A stretch of 64,000 nt of DNA from positions 131,424-195,423 of the forward strand of contig NZ_KE384410.1 of assembly GCF_000425625.1 (NCBI RefSeq), read 5' to 3'. This stretch comes from Stutzerimonas azotifigens DSM 17556 (lineage in GTDB: Bacteria > Pseudomonadota > Gammaproteobacteria > Pseudomonadales > Pseudomonadaceae). Positions 9,431 through 17,023 of the stretch are shown here, piece by piece (position 1 is the first letter of the stretch; each line of letters begins with the position of its first letter). The position numbers and the translations under genes are program-made. The notes under the pieces were generated by a model, which saw only the letters and a program-made list of their open reading frames with translations, searched no databases and was not told the DNA's origin.

Positions 9431-10993
9431 TCAATACAGGTCCCGCCGATAGCGCCCCTGGGTTTGCAGGCGCTCGACGGTTTCCTCGCCCAGCAGCTCG
9501 ACCAGCGTGTGCTGGACGTCGCGGCCCATGCCTTCGAGGCTGCCGCACAGGTAGATAGCCGCGCCCCCGTCGACCCAGCGACGCAGTTCGTCTCGCTGTT
9601 CGCGCAGCAGGTCCTGCACGTAGCGCTTGTGCGTCTGGTCGCGAGAGAAGGCGAGGTCGAGGCGGTTCAGGTGGCCGCTCGCCCGCCAGGCGTCCAGCTG
9701 CTCGCGGCAGAAGCGGTCGTGGGCCGTGCTGCGCTCGCCGAACAGCAGCCAGTTGCGCGAGCCCGGATGGGCCTGGCGCTCGCGCAGGTGCGCGAGCAGG
9801 CCGGCAAGGCCGGTGCCGTTGCCGATGAGGATCATCGGCGTGTCGGTCGTCGGGCCGTGGAAGCCCGGGTTGCGCCTGATGCGCAGCGCGAGCGGCTGGC
9901 CCACCTCGGCCGCGCGGCACAGCCAGCCGGAGCCGATGCCCGGCTCGCCGTCCGCCGTGTGCATCAGCCGTACCAGCAGCTCGAGTCGCCCGTCCGCCGG
10001 GGTGGAGGCGATCGAGTATTCACGGTGCGCCAGCGGAGCCAGCCGTTCCAGCAGGTCGCGGGGGGAGAGGCCCCGGCAGTCGTCGGGTTCGCCGGGCAGC
10101 TGCCGCTCGGCCAGCGCCTCGGCGAGCGTCTGGCCGGGCGCGGCGGGCTGCGTCGGGTTCAGGTCGAGCGCCCGGAGAAAGCGCTCGACCCGTGCCGGTG
10201 CCTGACGCGGCCCGATTTCCGCGATGTCGCCGGCCTGCCAGTGCATCAGCTCCGGCTCGGCGACGAGCCCCAGCAGGAACACCGGCCAGCCCTGGCTGCC
10301 GGGGTTCAGGCAGGTGCGGCTGTGCAATCGCCACGGCTGGTACAGGGGCGGCTGCCAATCGGCGAAATCGGTGTGGCCGGTGAGCTGGGCGAGTTCGTGC
10401 TGCCAGTGGCGCAAGGCGCCGCCGTCCAGCCGGTCGACCTCCACGGCGTCGAACAGCGGCTCGGCGCCCAGGGCATGCAGGCGCCGCTCGAGGCGTCGGC
10501 CGAATCCGCAGAAGTTCGGGTAGCGACGGTCGCCGAGGGCGAGCACCGCGTAGCGCAGGCCGTCCAGCCGGCCATCGTCGGCGAGCAGGCGGCGCTCGAA
10601 GCGTGCGCCGTTGTCCGGCGCCTCGCCTTCGCCGTAGGTGCTGACAACGAACAGCACCCGCGCACCCGCGGGCAGGGCATCCAGCGACAGGTCGGCCAGC
10701 GCGCGGCATTCGGCGCTCAGCCCGCCCTGGCGCAGCTGCTCGGCGCTGCGCCAGGCCAGTTCGTGCGCCTGACCGCCCTGGCTGGCATAGGCGACCAGGG
10801 TGTCGCCGAGCGGCCGGGCGGGCGGCTTCTGCCGACGCTGGCGCCGCCAGACGAGCGCGCAACCGGCCAGGTAGGCCAGCGTGACGGCGGCGGCGCTGAC
10901 CTGGCGTTCCGGCCGCAGCCAGAACAGGGCCAGGCCCAGCGCGACGAACGCCAGCAGTGGCCAGCAGCGCGACAGGAGGGTGCGTGGATGCAA
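9431..10993 (-). CDS. Membrane-anchored flavodoxin/FAD/NAD(P)H reductase (sulfite-reductase-flavoprotein/PiuB-like)
   Basis: A 520-residue diflavin reductase of the CPR/CysJ fold. Two N-terminal membrane helices (about 12-27 and 34-50) are followed by a flavodoxin domain (YASQGGQAHELA ... STYGEGEAPDNGARF ... LGDRRYPNFCGFG; about 63-200), an FAD-binding domain with REYSIAS, and an NAD(P)-binding domain with ILIGNGTGLAG. The C-terminal RYRRDLY is the usual end of this family. It is last in a leftward operon with PepSY, DUF2271 and DUF4198 genes. P. aeruginosa PiuB fuses PepSY and this reductase; here the PepSY part is a separate gene. Likely role: passing NAD(P)H electrons to membrane or periplasmic partners, perhaps for ferric reduction (inference). 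Confidence 0.88.
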   Translation of the reverse strand: MHPRTLLSRCWPLLAFVALGLALFWLRPERQVSAAAVTLAYLAGCALVWRRQRRQKPPARPLGDTLVAYASQGGQAHELAWRSAEQLRQGGLSAECRALADLSLDALPAGARVLFVVSTYGEGEAPDNGARFERRLLADDGRLDGLRYAVLALGDRRYPNFCGFGRRLERRLHALGAEPLFDAVEVDRLDGGALRHWQHELAQLTGHTDFADWQPPLYQPWRLHSRTCLNPGSQGWPVFLLGLVAEPELMHWQAGDIAEIGPRQAPARVERFLRALDLNPTQPAAPGQTLAEALAERQLPGEPDDCRGLSPRDLLERLAPLAHREYSIASTPADGRLELLVRLMHTADGEPGIGSGWLCRAAEVGQPLALRIRRNPGFHGPTTDTPMILIGNGTGLAGLLAHLRERQAHPGSRNWLLFGERSTAHDRFCREQLDAWRASGHLNRLDLAFSRDQTHKRYVQDLLREQRDELRRWVDGGAAIYLCGSLEGMGRDVQHTLVELLGEETVERLQTQGRYRRDLY

Positions 10994-11046
10994 GAGGCGG
11001 CTTCCGCGGGGCCGGCCGGGCGATCGGCGCCTGGCCGGCCTTCGGC

Positions 11047-11922
11047 TCAGGGCGCGAGAACTTCCAGGGTCGCGCTGTAGCTGGCGCGGCGCTCGCTCGC
11101 CGGCGCTGTCACGCCGGCGGTGGTGCGGGTCTCGGCCTCCAGCCAGTACATGCCCGGGTTCGGCCAGGTAATGCTGACCTTGCCGGCTGCGTCGGTGGTC
11201 AGGTTCATCTCGCCGAGCTGGTCGCGGTAGCGGATGCCGCCGGGAATCACGCTGACCTCGACGCCGGCGGCGGGCTTGCCGTCCAGCAGGAAGACGAACT
11301 CGGCGGCCTCGCCGGCGAACAGGTCGTTGGGGTGGGTCTCGGGGCGCAGCTCCAGGCCCTGACCGGTGGGCTCCAGCACGGTTTCGCTGGGGCTGCCGGA
11401 GGTGACGAACACTTCCATGCGGGTGTTGGTCTGGCTGACCTTCAGCTCCTCGGCGTCGGCCGGTACCTGCTTGGCGAAGTCGGCGGCGCTGCCCATCCAG
11501 CGGCGCGTCTGGCCGTTCTCCTTGTAGCTGGCGAACAGCCCGGCGTTGGCCACCGCCAGCTTGTAGGTACCCTTCTGGGTCAGGTGCAGGTCGAAGGTGC
11601 TGCGATAGCGGCCGAGGCTGCCGTTCTGCGGCTGCACCTCACTGCCGTCGGGCGCCAGGACGCTCAGCCGGGCGGCCGGGCGCGGGCGCGCGCCGGGCGG
11701 GCTGCCCGCCGGTACCGCCTCGGTGTCGCCGATGCCCTGCAGGCGCAGCGGGAAATGCTCGAAATAGAAGAGGTCGTTGGAGACGGCGGCATCCACCGTG
11801 ATCCACGGGTCTTCGCCCGAGAGCACCGTGGCCGACGGCAGCATCCAGGCACGGTGGGCCTCGGCGGAGAGGGGCAGGCAGACGGCGAGGGCCACGGCGG
11901 CCCATTTCAGGTTCGGTTTCAT
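11047..11922 (-). CDS. Periplasmic DUF4198 protein
   Basis: A 291-residue exported protein. A signal peptide (about residues 1-22, ending LSAEA) is followed by HRAWMLPSATVLSG, the typical start of DUF4198 domains, and by beta-sandwich sequence with a carboxypeptidase-regulatory-like segment (PAAGVEVSVIPGG, about residue 215 on). DUF4198 proteins recur in metal-uptake gene clusters with TonB receptors and PepSY proteins; their biochemical role is unknown. It lies 22 nt downstream of the DUF2271 gene and 53 nt upstream of the reductase gene, in one operon. The N-terminal His after cleavage could be a metal ligand (speculative). Confidence 0.85.
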   Translation of the reverse strand: MKPNLKWAAVALAVCLPLSAEAHRAWMLPSATVLSGEDPWITVDAAVSNDLFYFEHFPLRLQGIGDTEAVPAGSPPGARPRPAARLSVLAPDGSEVQPQNGSLGRYRSTFDLHLTQKGTYKLAVANAGLFASYKENGQTRRWMGSAADFAKQVPADAEELKVSQTNTRMEVFVTSGSPSETVLEPTGQGLELRPETHPNDLFAGEAAEFVFLLDGKPAAGVEVSVIPGGIRYRDQLGEMNLTTDAAGKVSITWPNPGMYWLEAETRTTAGVTAPASERRASYSATLEVLAP

Positions 11923-11944
11923 CGCAGCGCTTCCTTGAACGGGA

Positions 11945-12454
11945 TCAGGGGGTAAGGGTGAGGGTGACGGTGCCCAGCTCGGTCTCGCCCTGGGCCTGGG
12001 CCGACTGCGGCCCGTCGACCGGCCAGCTGAAGGGCACGCGCAGCAGTTCGCGACCGCCGACCTCGCGCGCCGCCTCGACCACCAGTCGGTAGTCGCCGGG
12101 CTCGAGCCCGGCCAGCGGCGGCCGGGTGCTGTCGAATTTCAGCTGGTGGGTGCCGACCGCCCGGGTTGCGCCGCTGAGGCCGTCGACCGGCATGTCGAGC
12201 TGGCGTCCGCTGCGCCGCCACCATTGGCGCAGGTCCTTCAGCCATTTCTCGCCCTCGTCGTCCTTCAGCTTGAGGTCGTACCACACGGCGAGGTCGGCGA
12301 CGTGCTGCTGGTCCGGCCGCTCCAGCCAGATGGCGACGTAGGGCCGATGGTATTCGGCGACGTTCAGACGCGGGATCTGCACGCCGACCTCCAGCTCCCC
12401 GGCGAGCGCCGGTGCAGCGAGCAGGGCCAGGGGCAACAGCAGGGCTTTGCGCAT
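11945..12454 (-). CDS. Periplasmic DUF2271 protein with ApbE-type flavinylation motif
   Basis: A 169-residue exported protein. A signal peptide (about 1-18, ending PALAG) precedes a DUF2271 domain spanning nearly the whole mature chain (PYVAIWLERPDQQHVADLAVWYD, DLRQWWRRSG). Residues 91-97 read DGLSGAT, matching the D-x-x-(S/T)-G-A-T site at which ApbE attaches FMN to a threonine in NqrC, RnfG and related proteins, so T97 is the predicted FMN site. It sits 9 nt downstream of the PepSY gene in the same operon. No ApbE gene is present in this window. I infer a periplasmic flavin electron carrier. Confidence 0.87.
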   Translation of the reverse strand: MRKALLLPLALLAAPALAGELEVGVQIPRLNVAEYHRPYVAIWLERPDQQHVADLAVWYDLKLKDDEGEKWLKDLRQWWRRSGRQLDMPVDGLSGATRAVGTHQLKFDSTRPPLAGLEPGDYRLVVEAAREVGGRELLRVPFSWPVDGPQSAQAQGETELGTVTLTLTP

Positions 12455-12463
12455 GGGGATTCC

Positions 12464-13057
12464 TCAGTGAATGAACAGCAGGGCGAGCAGCAACGGAACG
12501 ACCAGCCCCAGCCCCACCATCGGCCAGGTCGTCGGTCGCGCGCCGGCGTGGCGTTGCAGGAGCAGCAGGCCGGTGAGGCTGAAGACCACGCAGGCGACGG
12601 CGAACAGGTCGATGAACAGGCTCCAGGCGCCGCCGGTGTTGCGGCCCTTGTGCAGGTCGTTGAGATAGGCGATCCAGCCGCGATCGGTGGATTCGGAGAG
12701 CAGTTCGCCGGTCTCTGGGCTCAGGCTCAGCCAGGCATCGCCGCCGGGGCGAGGCAGGGCGACGTAGAGTTCGCCGTCGGTCCATTCCGCCTCGCGGCCG
12801 TCGAGCGACAGCTGCAGTTCGCTTTCCAGCCATTGGCGAAGCGGCTCCGGCAAGCCCTGTTCGGGCGGGGCCTCGAGCAGTGTTCGCTGGAGAGGCTCGG
12901 GCAACTGCCCTTCGTGCGAGCTGATCGCCGGGCGGGCCTCGATCTGCGCCGCGTGATTGAGGGTGATGCCGGTGAGGGCGAACAGCAGCATGCCGACCAG
13001 GCACAGCGCCGAGCTGATCCAGTGCCATTGGCGCAGGGTGCCGAGCCAGAGTCGCAT
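12464..13057 (-). CDS. PepSY-associated membrane protein (possible haem/electron-transfer subunit)
   Basis: A 197-residue inner-membrane protein that begins the operon. One helix at about 14-34 (after RQWHW), a periplasmic PepSY-like region (about 40-130, with YVALPRPGGDAWLSLSPETGEL), and two helices at about 144-166 and 176-196. His residues at helix edges (H12, H35, H136, H170) are placed as in PepSY-TM proteins that bind haem or support ferric reduction. Only 197 residues long, so it is a minimal PepSY-TM unit. Downstream partners are the DUF2271, DUF4198 and flavoreductase proteins. The role in transmembrane electron transfer is inference. Confidence 0.85.
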   Translation of the reverse strand: MRLWLGTLRQWHWISSALCLVGMLLFALTGITLNHAAQIEARPAISSHEGQLPEPLQRTLLEAPPEQGLPEPLRQWLESELQLSLDGREAEWTDGELYVALPRPGGDAWLSLSPETGELLSESTDRGWIAYLNDLHKGRNTGGAWSLFIDLFAVACVVFSLTGLLLLQRHAGARPTTWPMVGLGLVVPLLLALLFIH

Positions 13058-13112
13058 GGAGCGTTCGATCCGTCTTGAGATGGTGGCCGATTCTAGGAGG
13101 TCGAACGAAAGA

Positions 13113-13136
13113 ATGCTAAGGATTTACCGTTAGCAT
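13113..13136 (-). promoter_or_regulatory. Operator-like inverted repeat upstream of the PepSY operon
   Basis: A perfect inverted repeat, ATGCTAA - 10 bp - TTAGCAT, lies about 56-80 bp upstream of the PepSY gene start in an AT-richer patch, with GAATG/CATTC partial extensions. It is a poor match to the Fur consensus, so another regulator is possible. The position suits an operator overlapping the operon promoter. Confidence 0.45.
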
Positions 13137-13159
13137 ACATTCTCGTTTAGGTGGCGCCG

Positions 13160-13254
13160 GCAAATGGCGCCATGCGGCGTTGCGGGACTTGGCAAGGGTT
13201 CACCAGTGCCTGCATCCCGCGCCTTGGATCGCCGCCCGGCCTGGCGCCATTTGC
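13160..13254. repeat. 12-bp perfect inverted repeat spanning 95 bp (REP-like element)
   Basis: GCAAATGGCGCC at 13160-13171 is the exact reverse complement of 13243-13254. The interior arms keep partial complementarity (GCGGC and GCGGGA matches), so the whole block can fold into one imperfect hairpin. It lies downstream of the leftward SIMPL gene and upstream of the PepSY operon promoter, where it could end SIMPL transcription. Confidence 0.5.
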
Positions 13255-13290
13255 GCAGCAAGGTGGCTCGCGGCGAAACGGCAACAGACC

Positions 13291-13992
13291 CTAGGGCATC
13301 TGCACTTCGATGACGCCGTCGGCGTTGACGGTCAACTGCTGGGTGCCGGCCTCGATCTCGGCGGCGGGCGCCGAATCCATCATGGCCTTCATCGCCACGC
13401 CGCGAGCCATCGGCTGGAAGCCGCCGGAGCCGAGGTTGAGCGAGACGATGCGGTAGCCGCTGCCGCCCAGCGCCCGGGTCGCCAGCTCGGCGCGCGCGCG
13501 GAAGGCGGCCACGGCATTCTCCAGCAGCGCATCCTCGTTTTCCTTGCGGATGACGTCGGACACGCTAAAGCGCATTTCGCCCATCTTCAGGGTCTGCATC
13601 AGCTCGGCGGTGAGCTGCGACAGCGCGGCGAAGTCGGCGCTTTCCAGGCGCAGCTCGGCGCGTTCGCGCCAGCCGCTGATGCGCTCGCCTTTCTCGCTGT
13701 AGACCGGGTAGCTGTTGCGGTTGCCCTGGCTGACGGTCACCCCCTTGGCCTTGCGCGCGCGCTCGAGTGCGGCGTTCAGCGTGCGGGTGGTCTGGGCGGC
13801 CAGCTGCGCGGGGTCCTCACTCTGCGATTCGGTGAAGAGGGTGACGTGCATGAGGTCGCGGGCGACTTCGCTGCTGACCTCGGCACGCAGGGAGACCTGG
13901 TTGTAGCGCGGCTCGTCGGCGTGGGCCGGAAGCTGGGCGAGGGCGCCGGACATCAGCAGCAGGGCGGCAGGCAGAAAGCGAGTGGCAGGCAT
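13291..13992 (-). CDS. SIMPL (DUF541) domain periplasmic protein
   Basis: A 233-residue exported protein. The signal peptide (about 1-25, ending PAHA) is followed by a full-length SIMPL/DUF541 domain: VSLRAEVSSEVARDLMHVTLFTE, then the SGWRERAELRLES and NAVAAFRARAE segments typical of the family. The BP26/OmpA-associated family includes periplasmic proteins that oligomerise and proteins of unknown role. It diverges from the RegB-type kinase gene (144 bp between starts) and is not obviously in an operon. Function not assignable beyond the family. Confidence 0.88.
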   Translation of the reverse strand: MPATRFLPAALLLMSGALAQLPAHADEPRYNQVSLRAEVSSEVARDLMHVTLFTESQSEDPAQLAAQTTRTLNAALERARKAKGVTVSQGNRNSYPVYSEKGERISGWRERAELRLESADFAALSQLTAELMQTLKMGEMRFSVSDVIRKENEDALLENAVAAFRARAELATRALGGSGYRIVSLNLGSGGFQPMARGVAMKAMMDSAPAAEIEAGTQQLTVNADGVIEVQMP

Positions 13993-14136
13993 GGTGCGTT
14001 CCTTGTGGAGAGGAAATGGATCGCGCTGACTCTAGCGCGCGAGCCCTGGTTGCGCAGCCTTTCTCTGCGTCGCGTTGCCGCACGTCAATAGGGCTGTGAC
14101 GGGCTTCGTTATACTCCGCCGGTCATTGGAGACCTC

Positions 14137-15390
14137 ATGTACGCACCCGTCCAGCTGCTGTCGGCCAGTCGCCAGAACCTGCTGCGCCTGACGCTCATCC
14201 GTGTCCTCGTCCTCGCCGCCCAGGCTGGCTCCGTCGGAATGGCCTATGCCATCCACCTGCTGCCGCTGCCCTGGCTCGCGCTGTGCGTCACCCTGGCCGT
14301 CTCGGCGGCGCTGTGCCTGGCCACCGCGCTGCGCCTGCGCGGTCCCTGGCCGGTCACCGAGCAGGAATACGCGGCGCACCTGGGCGTCGACCTGATCATC
14401 CACAGCGTGCTGCTGTACTACACCGGCGGTTCGACCAACCCCTTCGTCTCCTACTACCTGGTGCCGCTGACCATCGCCGCGGCCACGCTGCCCTGGCTGT
14501 ACTCGATCGTCCTCTCCGGCCTCGCCCTGGCCGCCTACACGCTGCTGCTGGCCTGGTACGACCCGCTCGACCTGCCGCCCGGTTATCGCGCCACGCTGCA
14601 GATCTACGGCATGTGGCTGAGCTTCGTGCTGGCGGCCGGGCTGATCACCTTCTTCGTCGCGCGCATGGCCGAGGAGCTGCGCCGCCAGGAACAGCGCCAG
14701 GCGCAGCGCCGCGAGGAAAGCATGCGCGACCAGCAACTGCTGGCGGTGGCCACCCAGGCCGCCGGCGCGGCGCACGAACTGGGCACCCCGCTGGCGACCA
14801 TGAGCGTGCTGCTCAAGGAGCTGCGCCAGGAGCACCGCGACCCGCAGCTGCAGGACGACCTCGGCCTGCTGCAGGCGCAGGTGCAGCTGTGCAAGGAGAG
14901 CCTGCAGCAACTGGTGCGCGCCGCCGAGGCCGACCGCCGCCAGGCGATCCGCGAGCAGACCGCGCTGGAATGGGTCGACGCGGTGCTGCGGCGCTGGCAC
15001 CTGATGCGACCCGAGGCGACCTACCGCTTCCAGAGCCTCGGCCGCGGCAGCGCGCCACGGCTGATGCCGCCGGCCGACCTCAGCCAGGCGCTGCTGAACC
15101 TGCTGAACAACGCCACCGACGCCTCGCCGGAAAACCTCGACATCCGCCTGGACTGGGACGCGCAGTGGGTCAAGCTGACCATCCGCGACCACGGGCCGGG
15201 CGTGCCGCTGGCCATCGCCGAACAGATCGGCCGGCCGTTCTTCACCACCAAGGGCAAGGGTTTCGGCCTCGGCCTGTTCCTCAGCCAGGCCAGCGTGACC
15301 CGCGCCGGCGGCACGGTGAAGTTGTACAACCACGAGGATGGCGGCACATTGACCGAGCTGCGCCTGCCGCACGGCGTGGCCAGACCCTGA
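14137..15390 (+). CDS. roxS: Redox-sensing histidine kinase, RegB/RoxS/PrrB family
   Basis: A 417-residue membrane kinase. Six predicted helices occupy about residues 15-175. GGSTNPF at 97-103 is the quinone-binding signature of RegB. The dimerisation/phosphoacceptor site is AAGAAHELGTPLA with H213, a C252 just beyond corresponds in position to the redox-active Cys of RegB (my alignment by eye), and N321-N325, DHGPGV (351-356) and GKGFGLGLF (373-381) form the ATP site. The response regulator follows 19 nt downstream. RoxSR in pseudomonads controls respiratory oxidases and related energy genes in response to the quinone pool. Family assignment is firm. Confidence 0.93.
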   Translation: MYAPVQLLSASRQNLLRLTLIRVLVLAAQAGSVGMAYAIHLLPLPWLALCVTLAVSAALCLATALRLRGPWPVTEQEYAAHLGVDLIIHSVLLYYTGGSTNPFVSYYLVPLTIAAATLPWLYSIVLSGLALAAYTLLLAWYDPLDLPPGYRATLQIYGMWLSFVLAAGLITFFVARMAEELRRQEQRQAQRREESMRDQQLLAVATQAAGAAHELGTPLATMSVLLKELRQEHRDPQLQDDLGLLQAQVQLCKESLQQLVRAAEADRRQAIREQTALEWVDAVLRRWHLMRPEATYRFQSLGRGSAPRLMPPADLSQALLNLLNNATDASPENLDIRLDWDAQWVKLTIRDHGPGVPLAIAEQIGRPFFTTKGKGFGLGLFLSQASVTRAGGTVKLYNHEDGGTLTELRLPHGVARP

Positions 15391-15409
15391 CGCCAACCGA
15401 GGAGCTGAC

Positions 15410-15970
15410 ATGACAGACGAGACGACGCTCGACGGCGAAGAGCAGCCCCATCTGCTGCTGGTCGACGACGATCCCACCTTCACCCGCGTGATGGCGCGCG
15501 CGATGAGCCGGCGCGGGCTGCGCGTGAGCATCGCCGGGTCCGCCGACGAAGGCCTGATGCTGGCCCGCCAGGACACGCCGGACTACGCGGTGCTGGACCT
15601 GAAGATGGAGGGCGACTCCGGGCTGGTGCTGCTGCCCAAGCTGCTCGAGCTCGACGCCGAAATGCGCGTGCTGATCCTGACCGGCTACTCGAGCATCGCC
15701 ACCGCGGTGGAGGCGATCAAGCGCGGCGCCTGCAACTATCTGTGCAAGCCGGCCGACGCCGACGACGTGCTCGCCGCGCTGCTTTCCGAGCATGCCGACC
15801 TCGACAGCCTGGTACCGGAAAACCCGATGTCGGTGGACCGCCTGCAGTGGGAGCACATCCAGCGGGTGCTCGCCGACCACGACGGCAACATCTCCGCCAC
15901 CGCCCGCGCGCTGGGCATGCACCGCCGCACGCTCCAGCGCAAGCTGCAGAAGCGCCCGGTCAGGCGCTGA
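15410..15970 (+). CDS. roxR: Response regulator RegA/RoxR family
   Basis: A 186-residue two-domain regulator. The receiver has acidic pocket VDDD (18-21), phosphoacceptor D63 in VLDLKMEGDSG, T/S at ILTGYSS and K at the CKPAD motif. A C-terminal Fis-type helix-turn-helix (about 140-182) has the RegA-typical HDGNISATARALGMHRRTLQRKL. It pairs with the kinase immediately upstream. AGGAGCTGAC precedes the ATG. Predicted to regulate redox and respiratory promoters. Confidence 0.95.
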   Translation: MTDETTLDGEEQPHLLLVDDDPTFTRVMARAMSRRGLRVSIAGSADEGLMLARQDTPDYAVLDLKMEGDSGLVLLPKLLELDAEMRVLILTGYSSIATAVEAIKRGACNYLCKPADADDVLAALLSEHADLDSLVPENPMSVDRLQWEHIQRVLADHDGNISATARALGMHRRTLQRKLQKRPVRR

Positions 15971-15984
15971 GCGGGCAGGCCGCT

Positions 15985-16012
15985 CCGTGCGCCCGCTAAC
16001 GCGGGCGCACGG
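15985..16012 (+). terminator. Strong 12-bp hairpin after roxR
   Basis: CCGTGCGCCCGC and its exact complement GCGGGCGCACGG flank a TAAC loop, 15 nt after the roxR stop. No T-tract follows. It is the obvious transcript-end structure between roxR and the carrier gene. Confidence 0.55.
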
Positions 16013-16077
16013 CAGTCACCCAAGCGGCTGACAAATTCTTTAACATATCGGCCTCTGTCAGCCGATCCGCCCCGCCC

Positions 16078-17019
16078 ATGCTCGCGCTCCTCCTCCAGAC
16101 GTTCAGCGTTACCGCGCCGGTCTTCGTCATGCTGCTGCTGGGCATGGCGCTCAAGCGCCTGCGCGCGATCGACGACGCCTTCATGAACACCGCCTCGAAG
16201 CTGGTGTTCAACGCGACCATGCCGACCCTGCTGTTCCTCTCGATCCTCAAGGCCGACCTGGAGACCGCGCTGCAGCCGGCGCTGCTGGCCTACTTCCTGC
16301 TGGCCAACGTCGCCGGCTTCTTCCTCATCTGGGCCTGGGCCTGCTGGCGGGTACCGGTGCAGGAGCGCGCGGTATACGTGCAGGGGGCGTTCCGCGGCAA
16401 CAACGGGGTGGTCGGCCTGGCGCTGGCGACCAGCCTCTACGGCGACCTCGGGCTGTCGCTCGGCGGCCTGCTGGCCGGCGCGGTGATCCTCGTCTACAAC
16501 GGGCTGTCGGCGATCATCCTGGCGATCTACAACCCCAGCGGCGGGGCCAGCGTGCGCGCCATCGCCCTCAGCATCGCCAGGAACCCGCTGGTGATCGGCG
16601 TGGTCTCGGCCATTCCGTTCGCCTACTGGAAGATCCAGCTGCCGGCGTGGGTGCTGACCTCCGGCATGTACTTCGGCGAGATGTCGCTGCCGCTGGCGCT
16701 GATCTGCATCGGCGGATCGCTGTCGCTCTCGGCGCTGCGCGAGGGGCGCGGCCCGGCGATCGGCTCGAGCCTGATGAAGATGGTCTGGTTTCCGGCGGTG
16801 TTCACCCTGATCGCCTGGCTGCTGGGGTTCCGCGGCCCGGAGCTGGGCGTGCTGTTCCTCTATTTCGCCAGCCCGACCGCCGCCGCCAGCTACGTGATGG
16901 CGCGGGCGGCCAACGCCAACTACCAGCTCGCCGCGGCCATCATCGTGCTGACCACGCTGGGCGGGGCGCTGACCATCAACCTCGGCATGCTGTTGCTGCT
17001 GAGCCTCGGCTGGATCTGA
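16078..17019 (+). CDS. AEC-family (auxin efflux carrier-like) transporter
   Basis: A 313-residue inner-membrane protein with about ten hydrophobic segments across its length. The N-terminus (TFSVTAPVFVMLLLGMALKRLRAIDDAFMNTASKLVFNATMPTLLF) and the GAFRGNNGVVGLAL motif near residue 102 are typical of the AEC family, which moves malonate, malate or other organic anions in bacteria. The substrate cannot be read from sequence. It stands alone, between the roxR hairpin and the convergent exchanger gene, whose stop lies only 4 nt away. Confidence 0.85.
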   Translation: MLALLLQTFSVTAPVFVMLLLGMALKRLRAIDDAFMNTASKLVFNATMPTLLFLSILKADLETALQPALLAYFLLANVAGFFLIWAWACWRVPVQERAVYVQGAFRGNNGVVGLALATSLYGDLGLSLGGLLAGAVILVYNGLSAIILAIYNPSGGASVRAIALSIARNPLVIGVVSAIPFAYWKIQLPAWVLTSGMYFGEMSLPLALICIGGSLSLSALREGRGPAIGSSLMKMVWFPAVFTLIAWLLGFRGPELGVLFLYFASPTAAASYVMARAANANYQLAAAIIVLTTLGGALTINLGMLLLLSLGWI

Positions 17020-17023
17020 CCGC

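Noticed and set aside
7900..9558. A 552-codon frame overlapping opmQ on the same strand
   Set aside because: An Arg/Pro/Gly-rich out-of-frame shadow of opmQ that runs into a repeat region.
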